DNA of 64,000 nucleotides from Physcomitrium patens (taxonomy: Eukaryota; Streptophyta; Bryopsida; Funariales; Funariaceae). How positions within the stretch are numbered: position 1 is the first letter of the stretch; every line of letters begins with the position of its first letter. The notes under the pieces are model-generated. The model did not search any database, was not told the DNA's origin, and saw only the letters and a program-made list of their open reading frames with translations. Below, piece by piece: positions 12,971 to 23,357 of this stretch. The DNA lies in contig NC_037255.1 in assembly GCF_000002425.4 (NCBI RefSeq), positions 3,272,735 through 3,336,734 of the forward strand, read 5' to 3'. Position numbers and translations under genes: made by a program.

Positions 12971-13735
12971 TATGAGACTAGAAGATGTGTCACATAATTG
13001 ACTTATTTTTAAAATGATAAAATAACATTAAAAATTAAAGAACAAAAATTAAGACAAGGATAAAAGTTAACTTAAATATAAAATAACATAACAATTAAAA
13101 GTTGAAGGTAAAAAATAAAATTGAAATTAAAAATCAAATTAAAATAAAATAACACAAAGATTAAAAGCTAAAGGTAAAAAATAAAATCAAAGTATAAAGT
13201 TAAGTTAAAAATAAAATAATATAAAGATTAAAACTTGAAAATAAATTTTTTAAAAAAAAAACCACAGATTGATGATTTACCTTGCTAGACCAATCTAGAT
13301 TATACACGTTCCTATTTAGATGGTTCCAGACTAAGCAAGTTATGTCAACAATATTGGGTGGATAAAATATGGAGTATCGTAATTTGAATGTGGCAGAATT
13401 AATAAGGACAGTGAGATGAGGCAGCAGAAGATGTGATATGCAATAGATAAGGAAGTCGAGTAGTGGCAGATCTAGTCGGAGACATGAATGTTGCTTAGAA
13501 AGTTTTGTTGTTCAGAAGAAAAGGAGAGATTGGAGAAGAAGGTAGTGATTTGTACCAAAGTTATATAGAAGACCGAATTATGATTTAATTGCTGAGGGGA
13601 GTAGAAGAACTAAAGAAAAAGAAGATTAGGGTTACATCAAAAAAAAGTTGATTGTAGACATAGGAGTAAATCCAAATCAATAGAAAAGGTTGCTAATTAG
13701 GAAGAGGAGGAAGTGCCAATGCTAAAAGAGTTTGA
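12971..13735. other. Unassigned segment between two old gypsy copies
   Basis: Its left half is low-complexity A-rich DNA made of diverged repeats of an aaaattaaa type (about 13020-13250). The right half (13260-13735) is less AT-biased, purine-rich on the plus strand, and does not match the gypsy elements or other parts of the window. No convincing ORF was found. It may be a remnant of another element. Confidence 0.4.
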
Positions 13736-16700
13736 GTTGATTAATGTTCCATATTAAGATGAAAAGACCACCTTATTATTTGGACATTTTTGAGTCTTTT
13801 GTAACTTCCTTCAAATAAAATATTTGAAATACCATCAGTAGTTGTTCCTACTTCTACTAAAATCACCAAACATTGGAATTTCTTTTAAAGTTGTCATATC
13901 AAACACATATTTTGCCATCTATTTGAGGCAAGATATATTTTTTTTGAGGATCTTCATCTTGATTATGTCATCTTGAAGGTTGTAACAATTGCAATGTCTC
14001 ATCTAGAAAGTTAAGAAATGAAATCTCTTCAATTAAATCTGCTCGTTATTGATTCTATATTTTCTTTATATTATAATATATAAAAGCTATAAACAAGGAT
14101 AGAAAGTAAAATGCTATCTTCTTTAGATCTTATTTCTTTTATAGTAAAGATTTACTATTTGTTAGATGGTTTTAATAAATGTTGTCAATGAAAAACCTCC
14201 ACTCTCTTTGATGTATTTGCAAAATTCTTTGTTGGCTTCCACGTACATGCATCAATATCATATCCACTCCAATAAATAAGATATTTCAACCTATTTTGAT
14301 GCTATCTTGAATCTAAGACCTCTTTTACAACAAACACTTGATTATTATCCATTTCTATAGAAAGAAGTGGCATTTGTCTTCTTTTTAAGATGTTCACTGA
14401 CTTGTATGGCTCAAAAAAGATACATAAAATATGAGATGGATCTTCATAGACTTTGATAGATATAATTAGTAAGCAATATGATTGACTTGTTTACAAATAA
14501 AAAAAAGGTCCAAGCCTACAATAGTCCAATTTACCACAAGAACAAGTAGTTTTGATATTATGACAAAGTGACCCTACCTTATCATTTACATTAAATTACA
14601 CTTTTTTCTTGTGATAGATATCCATATTGATCTTTTATCATTCTTTATCTCCCTTTAATTGTACCTTTATTGTTGTATGTAACTTTGATAAACAATTTGT
14701 CAAATCTTTTATCGCAGAATTATCAACTTTTAAAAAGTCAAAAATATCAAGTTATAAATGATAACTATAATTGGTAAAAAAAGATGTTTATTGAATAGAA
14801 AAGTATATTAAATTATTATACGTAAACTTTACCAATGGCAAAAGAGTACTCCAATCATCTTGATAATAATTAATGATATACCTTAAATACTACTCCAAGA
14901 CTTAATTCACCCATTCTGTTTGCTCATCAATTTGAGGATGAAAAATTAAAGAGAGTTTTGTATCTGCCTTTAGAATCTGAAAAAAATTTCTTCAAAATCT
15001 TGATATAAATTAAGTCTCCCTATCTGATATAATATCTTTAGGCAATCCATGATAGTAATAGATACTGTCAAGAAAAAGTTTAGCAATTTCTTCACCTATG
15101 ATAGATTTTATGTATAATAGAAAATACGTCATCTTGGTAAAATGATCTACTATCACAAATATAGAATCATAGGAACCTAAGATTGTAAGATTTGTGTTAA
15201 AATCTATAGAAATAGAAGACTATAGTTGTTCTAAAATAGGTAATGGATGAAGAAGTCCATAAGGTCAAGGAATTTTGGATCTTGAACAAATATTGCATGA
15301 TTATACAAAGTCTTTGATTGCCTTTCACATTTGAAGCCACTAAAAATCTCTAGATAATAGCTCCAAAATCTTATTGTATCCAAAGTATCTAGCTGTTGGA
15401 AAGTCATGACAAGCTTGAAGAATATGTAATTGCATCCCACCTTTTAGAATATATAATCATCCCTCAAAATAGAGTAGGTTTTTTTTGAATTCAAACTTAG
15501 AAGTATCATGATATTTAGAAGAATTATTCTTAATATCATTGACAAGAGGATCAAAAGACAAACTTGATTAAATTCTCTTAATAAATATTGAATCAATTTT
15601 TATTGTTGATTTTATTACTCAAAGGTGAAAATACTTTTACTTCAAAAAAATTGTTCTTTTTTGATTAAATGATACATCTTCTTCTTTTGATAATAGATAA
15701 AAACATCTAGAAAGTATTTCCAACAAATCTTGTTGTTTTTCAAATTGATAAGTGATCTTGAAATCAAATCTCGATAAAGACATGCTTTAATAAGCTTGAT
15801 AATAATTCAAAACATGTGTCAATATGAAGTACTTGAAGTTCTTGTAATTTGTATATATGATGACTAAATTCAAGGTTCTTTTTAAATAATGATGCCATTC
15901 TTGAAATGAATCCATGATTACAAAGAACTTTTATTGTGGATCTCATAATTGACGTCGATTGTTGAAGTTTTTTTGGAATAAAAAGCTACTTGATGGAGTT
16001 TGTTATCTCCTCTCATTTAGGATAATACTACACTTAAGACAAAATCTAATGCATCTCTTTTTATAAAAAATACCTTGAAGAAGTTAATACAATATAAGAT
16101 TAGTATAAAAATAAATTAATTTTTAAAGCATCAAATGATGCTTTGGCTTCTTTACTCCACTCAAGTTTGTCTTTACAAGTCAAATATGTAAGTATAGTTG
16201 TAACTTAAAAAACATTCTTAAAGAAGATTCAATAGTAATTGGAAAAGTCCAAAAAGACTTGCACATCTCTTATTGTTCTTAAAATCTTCCAATCTATGAT
16301 AGTTTGGACCTTCTTTGGATTCATTATTAGCTTTTTTTTGAAAATAATGTATCTTAAGAAGTCAACTTGAGTAGTGTAGAATATATATTTTTTTGATTTG
16401 GCATATAATCTTACATTTTTAAATTTTTGTAACATGTGATAAACATGAACTTCATATTTTTTTGTATTCTTAAAAAAGATTAAGATTTTATTTAAATAAT
16501 AGATAAAAAAATCATCAAGAAACTCACAAAAGACATCATTTATTAGATGTTGAAAGCAGCTAGTGCATTCATGAGTCCAAAAGGCATGACATTATATTCA
16601 AAATACCATATCTAGTTTGAAATGTAGTTTTCTATTCATCTCTTTTTTTAATGCATTTTAAATTATATATTTCTTATATATTTATTTTGACATAGATCTT

Positions 16701-17545
16701 TTATTAATTGAATTAATTAAAAAGTCCTAAAACTAAAGGTAGAAGATACATATTCTTGATGGTGATCTTGTTGAGTCCTCGATAGTCAACATACATTTAT
16801 AGAGATCCATCTCTTTTCTTCACAAATAAGATAAGAGCCCTAGTTAGAGATTTGAAATGGCACATAAAATTTTTAGCCAAATTTTCATTAATATATTCTT
16901 TGAATGCAGCCAACTTGTTTTATGATAGATTATAGATTGATCCAAATGGTGGTTGAGCTTTTTCTTGAAGATCAATGGAAAAATCATAAAGATAATGCTT
17001 TTGAAGAATATCTACATTTTTTTTTTAAAAAAAATTATAAAAATCTTGATATTAGCTAAGAATATTATTTAATATCTTTCCACCATCAAAAATGAGCATG
17101 GTATATATAGCAAAAGATAATCCTTCTTTTATAACATATATGAAAGCTTTTACATCCATTAATAAGGATTTGGATGTACTAAACTTATATATTTTTATTT
17201 GACTAATGGAATTCTAAATTAAACTACTAAAAAAATTAAGATTATGAAAAATCTAATCTATCTAAAGATTATACTTTTCTAAACAAGATAATCCTAAAAT
17301 AATTGGATTGGATAGAGATCTTATTCTATTAAATATTACTATACTATTATGATCTTTAATTATTATATCTAAAAGAACAAACTTATATGTAACATCTTTA
17401 ATTATTATATCTAAAAGAACAAACTTATATGTAACATCTTCAAAAGTTAGCAAACAATCTTTTATGGCTTCTACATGTATGGGTTTAGTTTTCTTGACTA
17501 ATAATATTTCTTGTTTTTTGACAAAAAATTTGTCTATAAAATAAG
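13736..17545 (-). mobile_element. Decayed gypsy element B, 3' and pol part
   Basis: Reading on the minus strand from 17545 down: protease (17262-17545, containing KTKPIHVEAI and NPIILGLSCLEKYN), reverse transcriptase remnants (about 16230-16850, ending DFSNYY), RNase H and integrase remnants (15.0-15.95 kb), then the third-ORF remnant at about 13740-13960. Many stops and frameshifts are present and C-to-T/G-to-A drift is strong. A 42-base in-frame tandem duplication occurs at 17352-17435. The element is cut in its protease region by the young element at 17546 and continues at 23898. Confidence 0.8.
17352..17435 (-). repeat. In-frame 42-bp tandem duplication in old gypsy protease
   Basis: Two identical 42-base units (17352-17393 and 17394-17435) duplicate 14 codons, DVTYKFVLLDIIIK on the minus strand, in the decayed protease ORF. 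The young element has a single equivalent. The two units are identical although the element is old, so the duplication is probably recent. Confidence 0.85.
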
Positions 17546-18085
17546 TGTCACGGACATACATATAATTACCTATATGAATAGATAAAAGTATGTAAAAGTA
17601 GATAAAAGTAGGTTAATTGTGTAATATCTTCTAGAGAAGCTTCTTAGAAGCTTCATAGATGCTGCTTTGACTTTATAGGAGTCTATAGTTGACTTTTAGG
17701 TTAGAAACTTGGTCAACAAGTTAGCCATGTGCCACACATGTTGGAAGCTTAAAGAACAAGCTAACTACGTGGTCCATCCATAGAAAACTTGCCTTGCAAG
17801 CAAAGGCATGTGGCCTAGAAAGTCAACATATATTGGAGGTCTTATAGAACATCGCCACGTGGCTTCTAGTTAGATAGTATATATAGAGGCAAGAGTGAAG
17901 CCCTCTTCACTCTTGTCAACTCCTTTCTTGCTTCTAGTCTAGTTTCAAGGGTCTTTAGTTTTCTTGTATTTTGGCAATAGCCATTCCAGTTTCTTTCTTA
18001 ATATACATATTTCTATTTTGTCCTATTTCTTTTTGAGAAAAGTCTCACTTACTCTTTAGCTTTCATCGAGTTCTTGTCCTTGACA
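17546..18085 (+). repeat. 5' LTR of young gypsy element
   Basis: Begins TGTCACGG and ends CTTGACA. It is the same length (540) as the 3' LTR with about three substitutions between them (g/a near 17593, c/t near 17901, t/c near 17952). A putative promoter patch with tatatatagag lies at about 17878-17888, upstream of the repeated gaag-rich stretch. Confidence 0.95.
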
Positions 18086-18104
18086 GATTGACAAGAGTAC
18101 ACTT

Positions 18105-18120
18105 ACAATATCAGAGCTTT
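18105..18120 (+). other. Primer binding site, initiator-Met tRNA type
   Basis: The segment contains tatcagagc, the core of the usual plant tRNA-iMet primer binding sequence (tggtatcagagc), though its first bases differ. It lies about 20 bases after the 5' LTR, slightly farther than in many elements. Confidence 0.55.
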
Positions 18121-18297
18121 GTCTTTTCTTGATTAAGAGTGGATTACCCCTTTTTCTTGATAAGACATAAGCGCATTAGAAGTTGCGGATTACCCTCTTT
18201 TAAACTGATATTGTTCTTAGTATTTTCTTTGTTATCAATTCCTCTCTTCTATTTGTTTTGAGCGTTGTTAGACATCTTCTCTTTTCTAAGTGCTACT

Positions 18298-19098
18298 ATG
18301 GCAGAGCTTGTTGAAATGAAGAGTGCAATGGCACAGATGCAAGAACAATTGAGGGAGTTAATGCTTGCGATGCATCAACTCAATTTACCACCACAAGGAG
18401 CAACAAGAATGGTAGGAAGTGAAGATATAGAGATGATTGGGGCTGCTTCAACATCTGCACCAAACCATGTCCCTTCTCCCAGAATGGAACACCCTTCGAG
18501 TGTTAGAGAACCGAGAGTTGCCTTGCCCGAGAAGTTTGATGGTACCAGATTCAAGTTTCGAGGATTCATCAATCAGGTCCAACTAGTGATTGAACTTCAA
18601 CCCCAGAGCTATCCAACTCTAGGGTCACAAGTTAGATTCATTGGTACACTTCTTTCAGGTTCAGCATTGTCATGGTTTTCATCTTTTCTTGAACGACGAG
18701 ATCCAATATTGGATAATCTGGAGGCTTTTTTGGCGGAGTTTCGATCCATGTTTGGAGAACATGATGCAATTCGTGTTGCAACCAACAAGATCCGTATTTT
18801 GCGACAAGGCAATCGATCAGTAACATTATATGCTTCGTAATTTCGACAACTTGCAACTGATATCAAGTGGGATGATGCCGCACTTGTGAGTCAATTTCTC
18901 TACGGATTACAATATGAGGTAAAGAAATTGATGCTTAATTTACCTGATCCTCAAACATTGAGTCAAGCAATTGACTTTGCTGTGAAGTGCGACAATCGAC
19001 TTTTTAATTTCGATCCGAGAGTCGCACAAGTGGGCCTCAACGTTACTACAATTCAATGGCAACACCGACGTCTCCTCAACACATACCTTCAGAAGTAG
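18298..19098 (+). pseudogene. gypsy Gag (capsid part), one internal stop
   Basis: Frame 18298-18837 encodes about 180 residues starting MAELVEMKSAM with a coiled, Gln/Met-rich N terminus. It then contains the retrotransposon Gag core (RVALPEKFDGTRFKFRGFINQ and SGSALSWFSSF). A TAA at 18838-18840 interrupts it, after which the same frame continues to 19098 (VSQFLYGLQYEVKKLM). The stop replaces a probable CAA (Gln). The zinc-knuckle region follows in another frame. The ATG at 18298 is the first in-frame ATG after the LTR. Confidence 0.85.
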
Positions 19099-19304
19099 AG
19101 GATATGCAAATTGATGCGGTACGTTTCAAACCTCTTACTGAGCAAGAAAAGTCTCGTCGTCGACAAGAAGGGTTGTGCTTATATTGTGGAGAATCTAAGC
19201 ACACTACTCAACATTGTCCAAAGAAGCGACGTAACTACAAAATGAGGAGTACGACTGTCAAAGAAGACAGTATGTCGGAAAACGAGTACGTCCAGCTACA
19301 ATAG
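19056..19304 (+). CDS. gypsy nucleocapsid zinc-knuckle segment
   Basis: An 82-residue frame with one CCHC knuckle, CLYCGESKHTTQHC (C-x2-C-x4-H-x4-C), which in this family binds element RNA during packaging. It is offset by one base from the capsid frame before it and from the protease frame after it, overlapping both. It is therefore either broken by frameshifts or made by ribosomal frameshifting. Confidence 0.8.
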   Translation: MATPTSPQHIPSEVEDMQIDAVRFKPLTEQEKSRRRQEGLCLYCGESKHTTQHCPKKRRNYKMRSTTVKEDSMSENEYVQLQ

Positions 19305-19309
19305 GGACC

Positions 19310-22069
19310 GTGCGGCTGGAATCTTGTACAACTTCTAATGAAGGTCCTATCCTCTCCTCAGAACCATCTCCTTGTTTTATAATAGATGTGCGTTTAGGAC
19401 CTAATAATTACAAAGCCTCTGCCTTGGTAGATTCAGGAGCCTCATCTTGTTTTTTAGATGAAGAATTTGCTAGATGTCATAGAATATCATTAATACAAAA
19501 AACTAAACCTGTACACGTAGAAGTCATAGATGGTCGTCCGTTGTCTTCTGGAGATGTAACTCACGAAACACTTCCTGTAGATGTAGTAATAAATGGTCAT
19601 AGTAGTTGCGTAATTTTTAATATAATGAGATCTCCCTCTAATCCAGTAATTTTAGGCTTATCATGGTTAGAAAAGTATAATCCTCGAATAGATTGGATTT
19701 CTCGTAAACTTGATTTTCCTCAGAGCATTAGTAACAGTTCTATTAATCAAGTAAAAAACCATGAGTCTAGTATAGTAAAACTCGCACTTATAGGTGCAAA
19801 AGCATTTATACACGCAGCAAAAGAAGGATCAACTTTTGCTATTTATGCTGCACCTATTTCTGAAAGCGTAAAGACTTCAAGTGGCATTCCAAGTCAATAT
19901 CAGGATTATCAAGACGTTTTTGAGAAAAAAAATGCAGATATTCTTCCTGAGCATCGCCCATACGATTGTTCAATTGATCTCAAGGAAGGAACTCTGCCAC
20001 CATTTGGACCAATTTACAGTTTATCGCAAGATGAGTTGGCTGAACTCAAGACATATATTGACGAGAATTTAGCGAAGAATTTCATACGCCATTCAAAATC
20101 TCCAGCAGGAGCTCCAATTTTATTCGTAAAGAAAAAAGATGGATCTTTACGAATGTGTGTTGACTATCGAGGACTCAACAAGATCACAATCAAGAACAGG
20201 TATCCATTACCTTTGATATCAGGACTCCTTGACCAGTTAAATCAAGCTAAGATCTATACAAAAATAGATCTAAGAGGAGCATATAATCTAGTACGGATCA
20301 AAGAAGGAGATGAATGGAAGACTGCGTTTCGAACCAGGTATGGGCATTTTGAATATAATGTCATGCCTTTTGGACTCACGAATGCACCAGCTGCTTTTCA
20401 ACATCTCATGAATGATGTATTTCGTGAATTTTTAGACAATTTTGTCGTCTGCTACCTAGACGATATCCTGATTTATTCTAAGAATATTGAAGAACATGAA
20501 ATACATGTTCGTCAAGTATTACAAAAACTCAGAGATGCAGGATTGTACGCCAAGATGGAAAAGTGTGTATTTCACACTACTCAAGTTGACTTTTTAGGAT
20601 ACATCATTTCAAATGATGGTCTTATGATGGATTCTAAGAAAGTCCAAACAATCATGGATTGGAAGATTCCAAAGACTGTGAGAGATGTCCAATGTTTCTT
20701 GGGATTTGCCAATTACTATCGGATCTTCATCAAAGACTTCTCACGAGTTGCAGCTCCACTTACACGCTTGACTAGTAAAGATAAATTCCAATGGAATCAA
20801 GAAGCGGAAGCAGCATTTGAAGCCTTGAAGACATCGTTTGTCTCTGCACCAGTCTTATATCATGTTGACTTTTCCAAGGTATTTTTTATGGAAACAGACG
20901 CATCGGATTTTGCCTTGGGTGCAGTTTTATCACAAATGGGAACAGATGAAAAACTTCATCCGATAGCTTTTCATTCAAGAAAATTCTCAGCAGCCGAGAT
21001 CAATTATGAGATCCACGATAAAGAACTTCTTGCAATCGTGGATTCCTTTCAAGAATGGCGTCATTATCTAGAAGGTGCTTCTAGTCCAGTCACTGTGTAT
21101 ACAGATCACAAGAACCTCGAGTATTTCATGTCAGCACGCGTGTTGAATCGTCGTCAAGCTCGTTGGAGTATGTCTTTGTCAAGATTCGACTTCATTATCA
21201 CTTATCGGCCAGGAAAACAACAAGGTTTGTCCGATGCCCTGTCTAGACGTTCTTATTTTGCACCAAAAGAAGGAGATGCAGCTTTTGAGCAACAAAGAAC
21301 GGTCCTCTTGAAACCGGAGCAATTTCATCTCCGAGCAGTGAAATCAACATTGACTGTTGATTCAACTTTTCTCAAGCAAATCCAGTCCAGTATGTCCTCA
21401 GACCCTCTTGTTCATGATATCGAGAATAATTCTTCCAAGTCTCATGATTCTTCTAAGTTCGAGTTCAAGAATAATCTATTATATTTTGAAGGACGCCTAT
21501 ATGTTCCAGAAGGAAAAGCACGTTTGCGTGTTCTTCAAGCACGTCATGACTTTCCAGCAGCAGGGCACTTTGGATATAATAAGACTTTGGAACTCATATC
21601 AAGAGATTTTTGGTGGCCACAAATGTGGAAGTCAGTCAAAGACTTTGTACAATCATGTGATATTTGTTCAAGATCAAAAATTCCTCGACATCGACCTTAC
21701 GGACTTCTTCAGCCATTACCTATACCAGAACAACCATGGTCTTCTGTTTCTATGGATTTCATCACAGATCTTCCAAACTCAAGATCTTATGATTCTATAT
21801 TTGTGATAGTAGATCGTTTCACTAAGATGGCACATTTTATGCCATGTACAAAATCTATCACAGGTGAAGAAACAGCTAAGCTTTTCATTGATAATATCTA
21901 TCGCTATCATGGATTACCTAAAGATATCATATTGGATAGGGGAACTCAATTTGTGTCGAGATTCTGGAGGATTCTTTTCAAGATTTTAAAAGTGGACATA
22001 AAGCTATCTTCAGCTTTCCATCCTCAAACTGATGGACAAACAGAGCGCGTAAACCAAGTCTTGGAATAA
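19310..22069 (+). CDS. gypsy polyprotein: protease, RT, RNase H, integrase (N part)
   Basis: The 919-codon frame contains, in order: an aspartic protease motif ALVDSGASSCF (about residue 37); reverse transcriptase with YLDDILIYS (YLDD codons at 20453-20464); RNase H with ETDASDFALGAVLSQ and YEIHDKELLAI; and integrase with the HHCC zinc region (GHFGYNKTL, CDICSRSK) and the DDE core (MDFITDLP, DRGTQFVSRFW). It stops at TAA 22067-22069 just after TDGQTERVNQVLE. The same frame resumes after the stop, so TAA probably replaced CAA. The first codon given is not an ATG: the product would come as part of a Gag-Pol fusion. The frame remains open upstream of 19310, overlapping the zinc-knuckle frame. 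Confidence 0.95.
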   Translation: MRLESCTTSNEGPILSSEPSPCFIIDVRLGPNNYKASALVDSGASSCFLDEEFARCHRISLIQKTKPVHVEVIDGRPLSSGDVTHETLPVDVVINGHSSCVIFNIMRSPSNPVILGLSWLEKYNPRIDWISRKLDFPQSISNSSINQVKNHESSIVKLALIGAKAFIHAAKEGSTFAIYAAPISESVKTSSGIPSQYQDYQDVFEKKNADILPEHRPYDCSIDLKEGTLPPFGPIYSLSQDELAELKTYIDENLAKNFIRHSKSPAGAPILFVKKKDGSLRMCVDYRGLNKITIKNRYPLPLISGLLDQLNQAKIYTKIDLRGAYNLVRIKEGDEWKTAFRTRYGHFEYNVMPFGLTNAPAAFQHLMNDVFREFLDNFVVCYLDDILIYSKNIEEHEIHVRQVLQKLRDAGLYAKMEKCVFHTTQVDFLGYIISNDGLMMDSKKVQTIMDWKIPKTVRDVQCFLGFANYYRIFIKDFSRVAAPLTRLTSKDKFQWNQEAEAAFEALKTSFVSAPVLYHVDFSKVFFMETDASDFALGAVLSQMGTDEKLHPIAFHSRKFSAAEINYEIHDKELLAIVDSFQEWRHYLEGASSPVTVYTDHKNLEYFMSARVLNRRQARWSMSLSRFDFIITYRPGKQQGLSDALSRRSYFAPKEGDAAFEQQRTVLLKPEQFHLRAVKSTLTVDSTFLKQIQSSMSSDPLVHDIENNSSKSHDSSKFEFKNNLLYFEGRLYVPEGKARLRVLQARHDFPAAGHFGYNKTLELISRDFWWPQMWKSVKDFVQSCDICSRSKIPRHRPYGLLQPLPIPEQPWSSVSMDFITDLPNSRSYDSIFVIVDRFTKMAHFMPCTKSITGEETAKLFIDNIYRYHGLPKDIILDRGTQFVSRFWRILFKILKVDIKLSSAFHPQTDGQTERVNQVLE

Positions 22070-22798
22070 TATTTAAGGTGTACCATCAACTACCAACAAG
22101 ATGATTGGACAAACCTTCTGCCATTGGCAGAGTTTGCTTATAATAATACGGTACATTCTTCCACGCAACAAACACCTTTCTTTGCCAATTATGGCTATCA
22201 TCCACGACTTGATACTTTTGATTTTTCAAAAGTTGATAATCCTGCAGCAGAAGATATGGCAAATTGGTTGTCAGAGTTACATGCAATAATGAAGGCGCAG
22301 TTGAAGAAAGCTCAAGAACGACAAAAGATAAATGCAGATGTATATCGTAAAGAGCAACCACAACTCAACGTGGGTGATAAGGTATGGCTACTTTGTCGCA
22401 ATATCAAGACCACTCGACCTTGTGACAAATTGGACTATCGTAGGCTTGGCCCCTTTTCTATTTCTGAACAGATCAACCCAGTTGCATATCGGTTACATCT
22501 ACCGGAGTCAATGAAGATCCATCCAGTATTCCACGTGTCTCTTCTTGAACCATATAAGACAGTGGATATACAAGGAAGAAGACAAATGCCACCGCCTCCT
22601 ATAGAAGTAGATAGTAATGAAGAATTTGAGGTGGAAGAGATATTAGACTCAAGGCGGCACCGAAATAAGCTGAAATATCTTGTTCATTGGTGCGGATATG
22701 ATATTAGTGAACGCACATGGGAGCCATCCAGGAATCTAGCAAATGCATCAGCTAAAGTCAAAGTTTTTCATCAACGACATCCATCAAAACCAAGATGA
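22070..22798 (+). CDS. gypsy integrase C-terminus and chromodomain
   Basis: Continues the integrase after the nonsense codon (LAEFAYNNTVHSSTQQTPF; GDKVWLLCRNI; HPVFHVSLLEPYK). It ends in a chromodomain at about 22618-22760 (EVEEILDSRRHRNKLKYLV, HWCGYDISERTWEPSRNL), which in chromoviruses guides integration to particular chromatin. The aromatic cage positions Y, W and W are present. Natural translation would be from the upstream polyprotein. An internal ATG at 22124 exists but is not a likely start. Confidence 0.93.
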   Translation, partial: YLRCTINYQQDDWTNLLPLAEFAYNNTVHSSTQQTPFFANYGYHPRLDTFDFSKVDNPAAEDMANWLSELHAIMKAQLKKAQERQKINADVYRKEQPQLNVGDKVWLLCRNIKTTRPCDKLDYRRLGPFSISEQINPVAYRLHLPESMKIHPVFHVSLLEPYKTVDIQGRRQMPPPPIEVDSNEEFEVEEILDSRRHRNKLKYLVHWCGYDISERTWEPSRNLANASAKVKVFHQRHPSKPR

Positions 22799-22893
22799 AA
22801 ACCTCTCTTATAAAAGAGACAAGATTGAGGCAAGATAACATTCAATTTCCTATCCTTGTTTGTAACTTCTTTGCATTTTGTGACGCTAATTAG

Positions 22894-23316
22894 ATGGAGA
22901 GCCAACAACTAGTGGATTCAACTCAAGAACCTTCGTTTGCTGACTTACCGGATGAGATATTGCGATTGTCACAACCTTCAAGACGATGCAACCGAGATGA
23001 AGACCCTCAAGAACGACATGTTCTTCCTCGAATAGATGGTGAGATACAACGCGTTTGGTATCACGACCTTGGAAGAGATTCTCGATGTTTGGTGATATTA
23101 TTGGAGATAGGAACGACTCCTGATGGTATTTCAAATGTATTATTTGAAGGAAGTTATGAAGGCCTCAACAGTGATCAAATAACAGGGTGGTCTTCTCGCC
23201 CTGGAATGGGACACTATCGATGGCTAAGAGGACCCATCAACTATCTTCGAAGAGAACAAAGATCAGAGTATGTAGCAAATATAATTCGCCGCATATTAGA
23301 TTTTCTCAATATATAA
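22894..23316 (+). CDS. Extra ORF (140 aa) between chromodomain and 3' LTR, unknown function
   Basis: A 140-residue frame with its own ATG, 95 bases after the polyprotein stop and ending about 40 bases before the 3' LTR. It is not a domain I recognise. The protein is charged and soluble in appearance, with the densest conserved part at residues 60-130 (VWYHDLGRD, GISNVLFEGSYEGLNSDQI, HYRWLRGPINYLRR). The same ORF is detectable in two older copies, at 10997-11281 and about 13740-13960 (minus), and stays readable in the first. Plant chromoviruses usually end soon after the chromodomain, so this is an accessory gene of the family. It could act in nuclear import, silencing evasion or packaging, but nothing in the sequence decides this. 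Confidence 0.7.
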   Translation: MESQQLVDSTQEPSFADLPDEILRLSQPSRRCNRDEDPQERHVLPRIDGEIQRVWYHDLGRDSRCLVILLEIGTTPDGISNVLFEGSYEGLNSDQITGWSSRPGMGHYRWLRGPINYLRREQRSEYVANIIRRILDFLNI

Positions 23317-23345
23317 TCACCGCTCCTCGTGGAACTCGTCCCTAG

Positions 23346-23357
23346 AAGGGGGGGTAA
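23346..23357 (+). other. Polypurine tract of young gypsy element
   Basis: The run agaaggggggggtaa lies immediately before the 3' LTR start TGTCACGG and is the expected plus-strand priming site. Confidence 0.8.

Noticed and set aside
22086..23134. Minus-strand frames over the gypsy 3' part
   Set aside because: They are opposite a well-supported integrase, chromodomain and third ORF on the plus strand.
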